This document shows positions 38,417-46,058 of a stretch of 64,000 nucleotides of DNA, one piece after another. The first letter of the stretch is position 1. Every line of letters begins with the position of its first letter. The DNA is from SB11 sp035906255 (lineage in GTDB: Bacteria > Bacteroidota > Bacteroidia > UBA8524), in NCBI GenBank assembly GCA_035906255.1, contig JAMIFM010000013.1, positions 32,430-96,429 on the forward strand. The letters run 5' to 3'. A model generated the notes under the pieces. That model had not been told where the DNA came from and did not search any database. It saw nothing but the letters and a program-made list of their open reading frames with translations. The position numbers and the translations under genes were made by a program.

Positions 38417-39166
38417 ATGAACTCAACCATTTTTAATCCGCTGGTGCTTGTAACAGCACTGTTTATGAGCATTAGTGCGGCATCGTGCCAAAATACAAAT
38501 CAAAACGACAGCACAACTTCTGCTAAAGGCGGCGTTGTTGCAGTTGATGAGTTTGAGAAATTGCTTGCACAAACAACAAATGCGCAATTGATTGATGTGA
38601 GAACCCCCGATGAGTTTGCAGGCGGGCATATTGCAAATGCTATAAACATAAACGTGAACAGCGATGATTTTGAGCAGCAGATATCGGGTATTGATAAAAA
38701 ACAACCTGTTTTTGTGTATTGCCTTGCTGGCAGCCGTAGTGCTGATGCTGCTGATTATATGCGCTCGAACGGGTTTGCTACTGTTTATGAATTAAAGGGT
38801 GGGATTTTAAAATGGCAGGCAGCAGGTAAAAGCCTTGTAACAGGTACAGAAGTGCCTAAAAAACAAGGGATGACACAAGAGGAGTTTTTAAAAAAAGTGA
38901 CCGCAGAAAATTATGTGTTGGTTGATTACCATGCCACTTGGTGCAAGCCCTGTTTAGAAATGGCTCCGATGCTTGATAAGGTTACTGCCGATAAAAAAGA
39001 GAAACTAACCCTTTTGAAGGTGGATGCGGATGAAAACAAAGAACTGCTGAAACAAAAAGGTATTAACGAAGTACCTGTGCTTGAGTTATACCACAAAGGT
39101 AAACTGGTTTGGAGCCACAAAGGCTCAATTAGCGAGGCTGCTTTGCTAAGTGAAATAAAGTTGTAG
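38417..39166 (+). CDS. rhodanese-thioredoxin fusion lipoprotein
   Basis: This 249-residue protein starts at ATG 38417 with a lipoprotein signal (SISAASC). A rhodanese domain (active Cys in FVYCLAGSRSADA) occupies about residues 40-140, and a thioredoxin domain (WCKPC active site in YHATWCKPCLEM, cis-proline in EVPVLELY) fills the rest. It is predicted to sit on the periplasmic or outer face of a membrane and could reduce persulfides or disulfides there. Because the gene directly follows the MBL-rhodanese gene on the same strand, the two probably form a sulfur-handling operon. Confidence 0.9.
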   Translation: MNSTIFNPLVLVTALFMSISAASCQNTNQNDSTTSAKGGVVAVDEFEKLLAQTTNAQLIDVRTPDEFAGGHIANAININVNSDDFEQQISGIDKKQPVFVYCLAGSRSADAADYMRSNGFATVYELKGGILKWQAAGKSLVTGTEVPKKQGMTQEEFLKKVTAENYVLVDYHATWCKPCLEMAPMLDKVTADKKEKLTLLKVDADENKELLKQKGINEVPVLELYHKGKLVWSHKGSISEAALLSEIKL

Positions 39167-39189
39167 TTTGATTACAAATCTGCCATATA

Positions 39190-39228
39190 AAAAGAATGCT
39201 GCCTGTTAATAGCAGCATTCTTTGTTTT
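39190..39228 (+). terminator. terminator between convergent rhodanese-Trx and SRPBCC genes
   Basis: A 9-bp stem (GAATGCTGC / GCAGCATTC, arms 39194-39202 and 39212-39220) has T-rich sequence on one side and A-rich on the other, so it can serve both converging transcripts. Confidence 0.85.
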
Positions 39229-39240
39229 CATAATTTACTA

Positions 39241-39738
39241 TTATATGCCGTTGGCAATCAACTCATCCAAACGCATATAACTGTCGTTAATACCATGCTC
39301 CATACCTGACTGAATGGCGCCGTCACGGTCTTCAACCGACTGGAATATATCCTGTATTATCAAACGGGTACGGTTGTTGGGCAGCTCTTCAAAACGGATA
39401 GTTTCTAAGCACACATGACCTTTTTCGGGTAATCCTTCAAACTCAAACGTTTGTATAATACGCTCGGGGGCAACGCATTCATGAAACACTCCCCTAAAAC
39501 CATACTCTTCCTCAGGTGTGCGATAATGCACATACCTGTACTCTCCCCCATCGCGGGCATCGTATTTATCAACGCGCATATTTAAATCGCGTGGCCCTAA
39601 CCATTTGGCTATTAAGTTAGCATCGGTGTGTGCTTTATATACCAACTCGCGAGGCGCATCAAATTCACGGATGATAAACAGCTCTTGTTTTCCTGCTTCG
39701 GCAGTAATTTGGGTTTTGTAACCTGTAGTTGCATTCAT
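39241..39738 (-). CDS. SRPBCC (AHSA1-like) protein
   Basis: This 165-residue START-fold protein has the AHSA1/CalC pattern: FIIREFDAPRELVYKAHTD, then KWLGPRDL, and a C-terminal helix with SVEDRDGAIQSGMEHGINDSY. I start it at ATG 39738 (MNATTGYKT). It follows a second SRPBCC gene by 7 nt and an ArsR-type regulator, a very common Bacteroidota arrangement. It binds a hydrophobic ligand presumably; no substrate is known. Confidence 0.85.
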   Translation of the reverse strand: MNATTGYKTQITAEAGKQELFIIREFDAPRELVYKAHTDANLIAKWLGPRDLNMRVDKYDARDGGEYRYVHYRTPEEEYGFRGVFHECVAPERIIQTFEFEGLPEKGHVCLETIRFEELPNNRTRLIIQDIFQSVEDRDGAIQSGMEHGINDSYMRLDELIANGI

Positions 39739-39745
39739 AGTTTTA

Positions 39746-40246
39746 TTAGTTGTTATTTTTAAGTGATTCCAATACCTCATCAAGGCTATTGTGTGCCATT
39801 GCAAACCCTTCTTTAAAGCCCATCTGCACAGTCATTTCCATCGCCTCAGTCGAAACAAAAGAAATCATTACCTCAACCGTTGTCACGCCTTCCGTTTCTT
39901 TAAAACTCACCTCCCAGTTACTGCCGGGTAAATCCAAATTATCATTGCCTTCTTCGTCGCAAAATCCATCCATAGCATCATAGCCCTTGGGCGTTGTAAT
40001 GTTGTTATAACTCATTTTAGCCCAATGCCTTTCTCCTTCAGGCCCTAACATGCTATACAGCCAATGCCCGCCGTTGCTGAAATTCATACTTTTAGTTTCG
40101 TTTTTCCATGGTTTTGGAGCCCACCATTTATCCAAATGTTGTGGCTCTGTCCAAGCCTTCCATACCAATGGCATTTCAGCAGTAAACTCGCGTTTCACAA
40201 GAATTTGTTTCTTGTCGTCATACTTGGCGTAAATTGTCTTTTCCAT
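39746..40246 (-). CDS. SRPBCC (AHSA1-like) protein
   Basis: This 166-residue START-fold protein shows LVKREFTAEMPLVWKAWTEP followed by LDKWWAPKPW, the standard AHSA1 start. It lies between the ArsR regulator (4 nt gap) and its paralogue. The two SRPBCC proteins differ in sequence and are probably an old duplication. Function unknown. Confidence 0.85.
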   Translation of the reverse strand: MEKTIYAKYDDKKQILVKREFTAEMPLVWKAWTEPQHLDKWWAPKPWKNETKSMNFSNGGHWLYSMLGPEGERHWAKMSYNNITTPKGYDAMDGFCDEEGNDNLDLPGSNWEVSFKETEGVTTVEVMISFVSTEAMEMTVQMGFKEGFAMAHNSLDEVLESLKNNN

Positions 40247-40250
40247 ACGT

Positions 40251-40583
40251 TTATGATTTTTGTGTGTTCAATTCGTTTAATATATTGTCCAACCGTTCAA
40301 AACGCTCTTCCCATAGCTTTTTAAACGGTTCCAGCCAATCGTTCAGTTCTTTCAGCTTGTCAGCCTGTATGTAGCAAAAACGTTCCCTACCAAGGGGTTT
40401 AATCACCACAAGTCCGCATTCGGTTAAGATTTTAATATGTTGTGAAATTGCCGGTCTGCTCACATCAAACTTTTCTGCTATGTTGTTAAGATTCATGGGC
40501 TGTTGAGCCACCATACTGATAATATTGCGCCGTGTCGGGTCGGCAATTGCCTGAAATGTGTCCCTGCGTGCTGCTACTGCCAT
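40251..40583 (-). CDS. ArsR-type winged-helix regulator
   Basis: This 110-residue DNA-binding protein has a winged helix-turn-helix (NIAEKFDVSRPAISQHIKIL, wing LGRERFCYIQ). I use ATG 40583 (MAVAARRDTFQAIADPTRR), the usual family start; the longer reading would run through the proposed operator. It lacks the CxC metal site of ArsR itself, so it is of the SRPBCC-linked (SdpR-like) type. It should control its own operon with the two SRPBCC genes. Confidence 0.92.
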   Translation of the reverse strand: MAVAARRDTFQAIADPTRRNIISMVAQQPMNLNNIAEKFDVSRPAISQHIKILTECGLVVIKPLGRERFCYIQADKLKELNDWLEPFKKLWEERFERLDNILNELNTQKS

Positions 40584-40600
40584 AAAGCATAAGTATTTGC

Positions 40601-40631
40601 TTACAAATAAATATGTAATCATTTGCTTACA
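40601..40631. promoter_or_regulatory. candidate operator of the ArsR regulator
   Basis: Three half-sites alternate in orientation with exact 8-nt spacers: TTACA (40601-40605), TGTAA (40614-40618), TTACA (40627-40631). The flanks also repeat: ATTTGCTTACA occurs twice, 26 bp apart. The element lies 18 nt upstream of the regulator start, so binding would block its promoter. This is inference from sequence symmetry. Confidence 0.6.
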
Positions 40632-40699
40632 CAAGTTTTCATACAAAATTCTATCGGAATAGCTTATAAGAGATTATTACTGAATGTTTTAAAAATCAA

Positions 40700-41308
40700 C
40701 TATTCTTCTATTGTCCTAAAAGTGAGATTGATACGCGGCTTATGAACGGTGGTTGTGGGCGGCAACCTGTGCAGCCAATGGGTTTGGGTAGTGCCCTTCA
40801 TTACCAGTAAACTGCCGTGTTCTAAAACCAGCGAAACGGTTTCTTTAGTGTTTTTGTGCTTAAATAAAAACTTACGTGTTGCGCCAAAACTAAGCGACGC
40901 AATAGCTCCGTCTTTCTTTAAGTCTTTTTCATCATCGCTGTGCCATGCCATACCTTCGCTACCGTTGTGGTATAAATTAAGCAGGCAAGAGTTATAGGTT
41001 TCGCCTGTTTTTGTTTCAGCAAGGTGTTTTAAGGCTACTAAAGCATTTGTCCAAGGCAACGCCCGTTTGGTAATGTTTGAGTAGCTGTATTCAAAGGCAA
41101 TATCTCCGTACCAAGCTACTTTGCGTTTAGTAGTAATATGCCTGCCAAAAATTACAGCTTCGTCGTTTTTCCATTCAATTTCAGTTAGCAAAGCATCGTA
41201 ATAAATATCCGCTTCGTTTTGGGGTATCACTTTCCCGTAATAATTTACCGTACCGTCTTTGGGCAAAAGGTTTACATCTGCTAAGTTACCTGCTGTAAAT
41301 AAATCCAT
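40700..41308 (-). CDS. AlkB-like 2OG/Fe(II) dioxygenase
   Basis: This 202-residue protein is of the AlkB/ALKBH2 type. Iron ligands are in MAWHSDDEKDL (HxD) and QTHWLHRLP (distal His), and the 2-oxoglutarate-binding arginine lies in KPRINLTFR. It would remove methyl groups such as 1-methyladenine and 3-methylcytosine from DNA or RNA. I start it at ATG 41308 (MDLFTAGN). It follows the Ada-like gene by 10 nt, so the two form an alkylation-repair operon. Confidence 0.93.
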   Translation of the reverse strand: MDLFTAGNLADVNLLPKDGTVNYYGKVIPQNEADIYYDALLTEIEWKNDEAVIFGRHITTKRKVAWYGDIAFEYSYSNITKRALPWTNALVALKHLAETKTGETYNSCLLNLYHNGSEGMAWHSDDEKDLKKDGAIASLSFGATRKFLFKHKNTKETVSLVLEHGSLLVMKGTTQTHWLHRLPPTTTVHKPRINLTFRTIEE

Positions 41309-41318
41309 CGTTTCCCCT

Positions 41319-42164
41319 TTAAATTTCTGAAATTTTAGCTGCTTCCCATCCAATAATGGCCGTTTTGCGGGTTGTTCCCCACATATATCCGCCAAACTCG
41401 CCGCTTGCTCTTATCACACGGTGACAGGGGATTAAAAACGCTACGGGATTATCGCCAATGGCACTGCCTACAGCCCTTGAAGCGGCAGGATTTTCGATAT
41501 GTTTGGCAATTTCACCATAGGTAGATAGCCTACCCGCAGGAATTTTAAGCAAGGTTTCCCACACTTTTAATTGAAAATTGGTGCCTTTAAGATGTAGTTT
41601 TATTTTATCCAATTTGCTCCAATCGTCTTTAAATATCCTAAGTACATTTTGTTGTGCCGCATCAACAATTTGGCGGTAGTTTGCATTGGGGAATTTGGCA
41701 TTTAATTGTTGCAACGCTACTTGTTCGTTGTCAGCAAAAGCAATATGGCATATCCCTTTGGGGGTTGATGCCACCAACAGATTACCGAAAGGGCTTTCTG
41801 CATAGCTGTAATTAATGGCTAAATTTTCACCGCCCCGTTTGTATTCACCGGGAGTCATCCCTTCAATAGTTACAAAAAGGTCGTGCAGGCGGCCAATACC
41901 CGATAAGCCTGTTTCTTCGGCAGTATCAAAAAGGGTTGCCTGATATTCTTTCAGTAGTTTTTTTGCATACTCAATGCTGATGTATTGCAGAAATTTTTTA
42001 GGACTAACTCCTGCCCACTCGGTAAACAGTTTTTGAAAATGAAGGGGGCTGATGTGCACTTTATCAGCAATTTCGTCAAGGTTGGGTTGCTCTTTAAAAT
42101 GCGTATTAATATACTCTATGGCCGTTGCTATACGCTGATAATTTGCCGTTTCATTAGTTTTCAT
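41319..42164 (-). CDS. AraC-HTH / O6-methylguanine-DNA methyltransferase (Ada-like)
   Basis: This 281-residue protein has an N-terminal AraC-type helix-turn-helix (residues about 10-105, NLDEIADKVHISPLHFQKLF) and a C-terminal methyltransferase domain with the acceptor cysteine in FLIPCHRVIR. The N-terminal zinc domain of E. coli Ada, which takes methyl groups from phosphotriesters and triggers the switch, is absent. It may therefore act as repair enzyme and regulator with a different trigger. The downstream gene is an AlkB homologue. Confidence 0.93.
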   Translation of the reverse strand: MKTNETANYQRIATAIEYINTHFKEQPNLDEIADKVHISPLHFQKLFTEWAGVSPKKFLQYISIEYAKKLLKEYQATLFDTAEETGLSGIGRLHDLFVTIEGMTPGEYKRGGENLAINYSYAESPFGNLLVASTPKGICHIAFADNEQVALQQLNAKFPNANYRQIVDAAQQNVLRIFKDDWSKLDKIKLHLKGTNFQLKVWETLLKIPAGRLSTYGEIAKHIENPAASRAVGSAIGDNPVAFLIPCHRVIRASGEFGGYMWGTTRKTAIIGWEAAKISEI

Positions 42165-42234
42165 AGTTCAAAAGTAACCTACCGCATAACCAACCCCTAC
42201 CCGATTCTTGGCATATTGAGTTTGCCTTTTGCTA

Positions 42235-42597
42235 TTATTTACCAAGCAACTTTACTATAGCTTCTTGCTCGGTGGTAACAAAGTTAATCCGCCCTGCTTT
42301 GTTGCTTTCGTATATAAAATCGCGAAGGCTTTTGCTTGCGTATTGCGTGAAATCGCCCACAATTGCCAGCTTTGAACGGTAGTTAGAGAATTTTTGGAGT
42401 ACGTCGCCTGCAATGCCTGTTTTAAGGTCGAAAAAGGCTTTATCCAAATGTTGCTCTTGCACTATAATGTTCTCTGCCCCCTGATAGTTGCAATTGGCTA
42501 TTATTTCAAGCGCATCCTGTGCATTGGCAATAATTACACCTTCGGCTTTTATAAGTGCAATTTCGATACTGTTAACGGTGCTTATCTCGATGTTCAT
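42235..42597 (-). CDS. DUF4180 family protein
   Basis: This 120-residue protein matches the DUF4180 family (IANAQDALEIIANCNYQGAE, LAIVGDFTQYASKSLRDFI). The fold looks alpha/beta and STAS-like. It lies between tRNA-Ser and the Ada gene on the same strand. Function unknown. Confidence 0.8.
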   Translation of the reverse strand: MNIEISTVNSIEIALIKAEGVIIANAQDALEIIANCNYQGAENIIVQEQHLDKAFFDLKTGIAGDVLQKFSNYRSKLAIVGDFTQYASKSLRDFIYESNKAGRINFVTTEQEAIVKLLGK

Positions 42598-42610
42598 AAC
42601 AGGTTGTAAA

Positions 42611-42638
42611 TAAAAAAAGCCACCTGTTGGGGTGGCTT
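42611..42638 (-). terminator. terminator downstream of tRNA-Ser
   Basis: An 8-bp stem (AAGCCACC / GGTGGCTT) with a 6-nt loop is followed on the minus strand by seven T residues, 10 nt past the tRNA end. Confidence 0.85.
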
Positions 42639-42646
42639 AATTTTTA

Positions 42647-42735
<89 letters not shown>

Positions 42736-42806
42736 GTAGTGGTTGCGTAAAAGGACTGCAAAAATATACTTTTTACCTTTCATGTCAAGCGTAGGTTAAA
42801 AATATT

Positions 42807-43793
42807 TTAATTATGTCTCTTGTCCTTAAACGTATTCTCCAAATTCTTGGGGGTTAACTGGTCGGCAGTCAGCTTATGACCCAACGCCCTATCAATACTC
42901 ACATTTAGCTCAAAACCAATTAATAACACCATTGAATTGAAGAAAATAAGCAGCATAATTACTATCAAAGTACCAATAGAACCATACAGTTTGTTGTATG
43001 AATTAAAATTGTTCACATAGAACATAAATCCGTAGGTGGTGAGTAATGAAAGTACTGTTGCAAGGGTTGAACCCACGTTAAAAAAGTTCCAACGGCGTTT
43101 TTTGGCAGGGCCGTAGTAAAACAAACCTGAGATAAGACAGTATAAAAACAACACGGTTAAAAACCATTTTACAAACAATAGGAGGTAATACTCCAGCGAA
43201 TCACCAAACAAATCTTTATCGCTTAAGAAATCAAGCACTACTGTACCTACTGTAGTAAGTACAATGCTTATAATTACCAGCAAGGCTGTATAAACAGTTA
43301 GCCAAAGTGCAGCAAGTTTTTGCCTCCATGCACTACGGGTTTCAATGGCATCGGTATAGGTATTAAACGCTTCAATCAATGAGTTTACTCCATTGGTGCT
43401 AAAGTATAATGCTAATACAAAACCCAACGATAATAAGCCTCCTTGACGCTTTTGTAAAATATCGCTAAGGGTACTTTTAATGGCCTCAAAGGCATTATAG
43501 GGGGTAATGTTTTGTATAAACTTAAAAATCTCGTCTTCAAAGTCTTTTAATGGTAAGTAAGCTATCAAGGTGAAAAAGAAGATAGTAGCAGGGAACAAGG
43601 CCAAAAAGAAGTTGAAGGCTATGGCTGAAGCACGGGTGTTAATATCAGAATTGCTGAGACTTTTGATAAAAAAGGATAATACTGTATAAATACGCAAGCC
43701 CTGTAGCCCCGGAAAGGTAATTCTTTTCAGCAAGTCCATCAGTGCTTTGTAAGGAGGCACTTTGCGCAACAACCATTGGTGAATTTTCTCCAT
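42807..43793 (-). CDS. YihY/BrkB family membrane protein
   Basis: This 328-residue protein has about six membrane helices and the family pattern (ASAIAFNFFLALFPATIFF, and YYGPAKKRRWNFFNVGS). The former name ribonuclease BN is no longer accepted; the role is unknown. Its ATG overlaps the stop of the upstream thioesterase (TGATG), so translation is probably coupled. Confidence 0.92.
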   Translation of the reverse strand: MEKIHQWLLRKVPPYKALMDLLKRITFPGLQGLRIYTVLSFFIKSLSNSDINTRASAIAFNFFLALFPATIFFFTLIAYLPLKDFEDEIFKFIQNITPYNAFEAIKSTLSDILQKRQGGLLSLGFVLALYFSTNGVNSLIEAFNTYTDAIETRSAWRQKLAALWLTVYTALLVIISIVLTTVGTVVLDFLSDKDLFGDSLEYYLLLFVKWFLTVLFLYCLISGLFYYGPAKKRRWNFFNVGSTLATVLSLLTTYGFMFYVNNFNSYNKLYGSIGTLIVIMLLIFFNSMVLLIGFELNVSIDRALGHKLTADQLTPKNLENTFKDKRHN

Positions 43794-44200
43794 CAATTAC
43801 TAAAATAAGGCAGCAAACCGTTCATTATTTCTTGCGGACAACGAACAGGCCTGCGGGTAGCCAAGTTCATAAATACTAATATAATACTTGCTTTTGTTAT
43901 TAACTCAGTATCATTATATACTTCATACTCGGTAATGAACTTACTGGTGGGCAGTTGCCTTATTATTGTTTTTACCGTTAGCGTTTCATCAAAAAATGCA
44001 GGCCGTTTAAAATCAATGCTCATGTGTGCTACAGGCATGGCTATGCCGCTTGCTTCAAGCCCTTTATAGGTAATACCAATCTGTTCAATAGCGTCCACAC
44101 GGGCTAATTCAAAATACATGGCATAATTACCGTGATGCACATACCCCATTTGGTCGGTTTCGGCATACCGCACTCGTATTTTAGTCTCTGCTACAAACAT
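43793..44200 (-). CDS. acyl-CoA thioesterase, YbgC/4HBT type
   Basis: This 135-residue hot-dog-fold protein shows the YbgC signature RYAETDQMGYVHHGNYAMYFE near the N-terminus, with the catalytic Asp in ETDQMG. It would hydrolyse short or long acyl-CoA thioesters. I start at ATG 44200 (MFVAETK). It is translationally coupled to the BrkB gene. Confidence 0.92.
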   Translation of the reverse strand: MFVAETKIRVRYAETDQMGYVHHGNYAMYFELARVDAIEQIGITYKGLEASGIAMPVAHMSIDFKRPAFFDETLTVKTIIRQLPTSKFITEYEVYNDTELITKASIILVFMNLATRRPVRCPQEIMNGLLPYFSN

Positions 44201-44254
44201 ACACTGCAATAATACTTAATAAACGGCATTGAGGCTTTACCCTGTATATAACAA

Positions 44255-44277
44255 AAACGCCCCAATAAGGGGCGTTT
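44255..44277 (-). terminator. terminator of the OmpA/TSP3 gene
   Basis: A 9-bp perfect stem AAACGCCCC / GGGGCGTTT with a 5-nt loop lies 23 nt after the OmpA stop, followed on the minus strand by TTGTT. Confidence 0.85.
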
Positions 44278-44299
44278 CGTAAACTATGGTTAGTATAAA

Positions 44300-45805
44300 T
44301 TATTTCACTACAAAAAACTGCACGCGGCGATTGGCCTGCAAGTGCATAGCACCCGTGCCTTTGGTAATAGGCTGGCGCTCACCGTTGGTTTTGGTTATCA
44401 ACCTTGATGCATCAACACCAAATTCTACCAGCAGTTTTTTAACATTATCGGCACGACGTTGTGCCAAGCGCAGGTTGTACTCATCGCTGCTGCGCATATC
44501 CGCATTACCTATTACTTCTAATTTAATATTGGGGTTGTTTTTCATAGCCAATGCCACGTTTTGTAAGTCGGGCAGGTGGGTAGGATACGGTTCATCCACA
44601 TCAGTAGCAAAGAAAATAGCAGGTAAAAAGCTTACCCCGCCACCTCCGCCACCAATACCGGCAGTGATGTTATCACCTTGGTTGTTAATAATCTGGTCGG
44701 CAAGGGCTTTGTTCATAATAGGTATCCCTTGGTGGTTCACCAAATACTCTGTAGGAGTGCTTGGAGATAAGTCTAAAATATCGGGTACACCGTCGGCGTC
44801 TTCGTCTTCAGCAATACCTGTATTGGCATCTACCTTAGCACCCGGAGGGGTATTAGGCTCTTGGTCGTTCACATCAGGTACACCGTCCGCGTCTAAGTCA
44901 ACCGCTTCACCGCTACCCCATACTTTAGCACCTGCGGGTGTGTTTTCTTCTTTATCAAAACGGTCGGCAACACCATCACCGTCGCTATCTTTATCCAACT
45001 TGTCTAATTTCTCTTCAAGTTTAGAAATCTCTTCATACACACTGGTAATAGGGTTAATCCAATCCAAATGCTCTTGGCCTTTTTTACCAATCTTGATGTT
45101 TAATACAATTTGTGGGAATGAATATGAATCGAAACGGCGGTTAGGGTGGATAGGCGCATTCAATATATCCATTGAGTCAGTGCGTACCCAACGCATTCCG
45201 TACTCAATACCCAAATCAATTGATTTGGTAATATTACGTTTAACACCTAAACCGTATGTAAAACAAATGTGGGTACGGTCGTATTGTAAATTAGAGGTTT
45301 GTCCGGCGGGAGCAGAAGTATATTCAAACTCTGATTTGCTGCTCATTATCACTTGCCCAATACCTGCCGCTGTGTATATGTTCCAATTCCATTTTTTGCG
45401 GAAAAAAGATATGTTACCTAAGGTAAGTACCCCTTGCAATTGATATTCGAATATCCGAGAGTTTAAATCGTAATAGCGAAAGTTAAATTGAGAAGGTTTT
45501 TCAACCTCTGAACGTACACTGGCATAGTTGGCCAACAAGCGAATACCCAACACGTGCGAGAAGTTATAACGCAGGTTACCACCTACTGAAAAACCGGGCT
45601 TCAATTTATCGGCATCGCCGTGAAAAAATGACGTTCCGGCCTGAATACCCACCACAAAGTTCTTAGCATCTTTGTTTTGTAAAAAACGTAACGATGTTTT
45701 TTGTTTTGAGTTTTGGTTTGTGGTTTTCTTGCTTTGTGCATTTGCAACGGTTGCACCCAGCAGCAAAAGACCGGAAACCAACGTTACTTTAAAGATTGTT
45801 TTCAT
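44300..45805 (-). CDS. OmpA-family outer-membrane protein with TSP3 repeats
   Basis: This 501-residue protein has a signal peptide (GATVANAQ), an N-terminal eight-strand-type barrel (about residues 45-240), a calcium-binding thrombospondin type 3 linker (DKDSDGDGVADRFDKEE, LDADGVPDVNDQEP, DEDADGVPDILDLSP) and a C-terminal OmpA peptidoglycan-binding domain (EVIGNADMRSSDEYNLRLAQ RRADNVKKLL, ending in ANRRVQFFVVK). I start at ATG 45805. It follows the beta-helix/barrel gene by 253 nt on the same strand, and may anchor that locus to peptidoglycan. Confidence 0.93.
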   Translation of the reverse strand: MKTIFKVTLVSGLLLLGATVANAQSKKTTNQNSKQKTSLRFLQNKDAKNFVVGIQAGTSFFHGDADKLKPGFSVGGNLRYNFSHVLGIRLLANYASVRSEVEKPSQFNFRYYDLNSRIFEYQLQGVLTLGNISFFRKKWNWNIYTAAGIGQVIMSSKSEFEYTSAPAGQTSNLQYDRTHICFTYGLGVKRNITKSIDLGIEYGMRWVRTDSMDILNAPIHPNRRFDSYSFPQIVLNIKIGKKGQEHLDWINPITSVYEEISKLEEKLDKLDKDSDGDGVADRFDKEENTPAGAKVWGSGEAVDLDADGVPDVNDQEPNTPPGAKVDANTGIAEDEDADGVPDILDLSPSTPTEYLVNHQGIPIMNKALADQIINNQGDNITAGIGGGGGGVSFLPAIFFATDVDEPYPTHLPDLQNVALAMKNNPNIKLEVIGNADMRSSDEYNLRLAQRRADNVKKLLVEFGVDASRLITKTNGERQPITKGTGAMHLQANRRVQFFVVK

Positions 45806-46058
45806 ACAATGATTTAAAAAACTTTTTACCAATACTACTATTATATGATATATAAAACGTAGGTAACTTATTAACCGACAACGGCACAAGTATTACGCAT
45901 TCTATCAAACTTAGCTTGGTTTACAGTTTATAAAGTTAGGTTAATTATTTTTAAAATCAATGTTTACAAGGGTTTTATCAAACTATTTACGCATGAGTTA
46001 TAAAAAACAACAGTTATTATATTCTGTATATTTTTTTAAACAACGTTTAACAACCTGT

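Noticed and set aside
42235..42597. Reading DUF4180 as an anti-sigma antagonist (STAS)
   Set aside because: The fold may be similar, but there is no conserved phosphorylatable serine motif and no kinase or sigma partner nearby.
44286..45443. Long plus-strand open frame (385 codons) opposite the OmpA/TSP3 gene
   Set aside because: It is antisense to a gene with clear OmpA and TSP3 domains, has low-complexity Ser/Pro-rich composition typical of a shadow frame, and shows no domain or signal.
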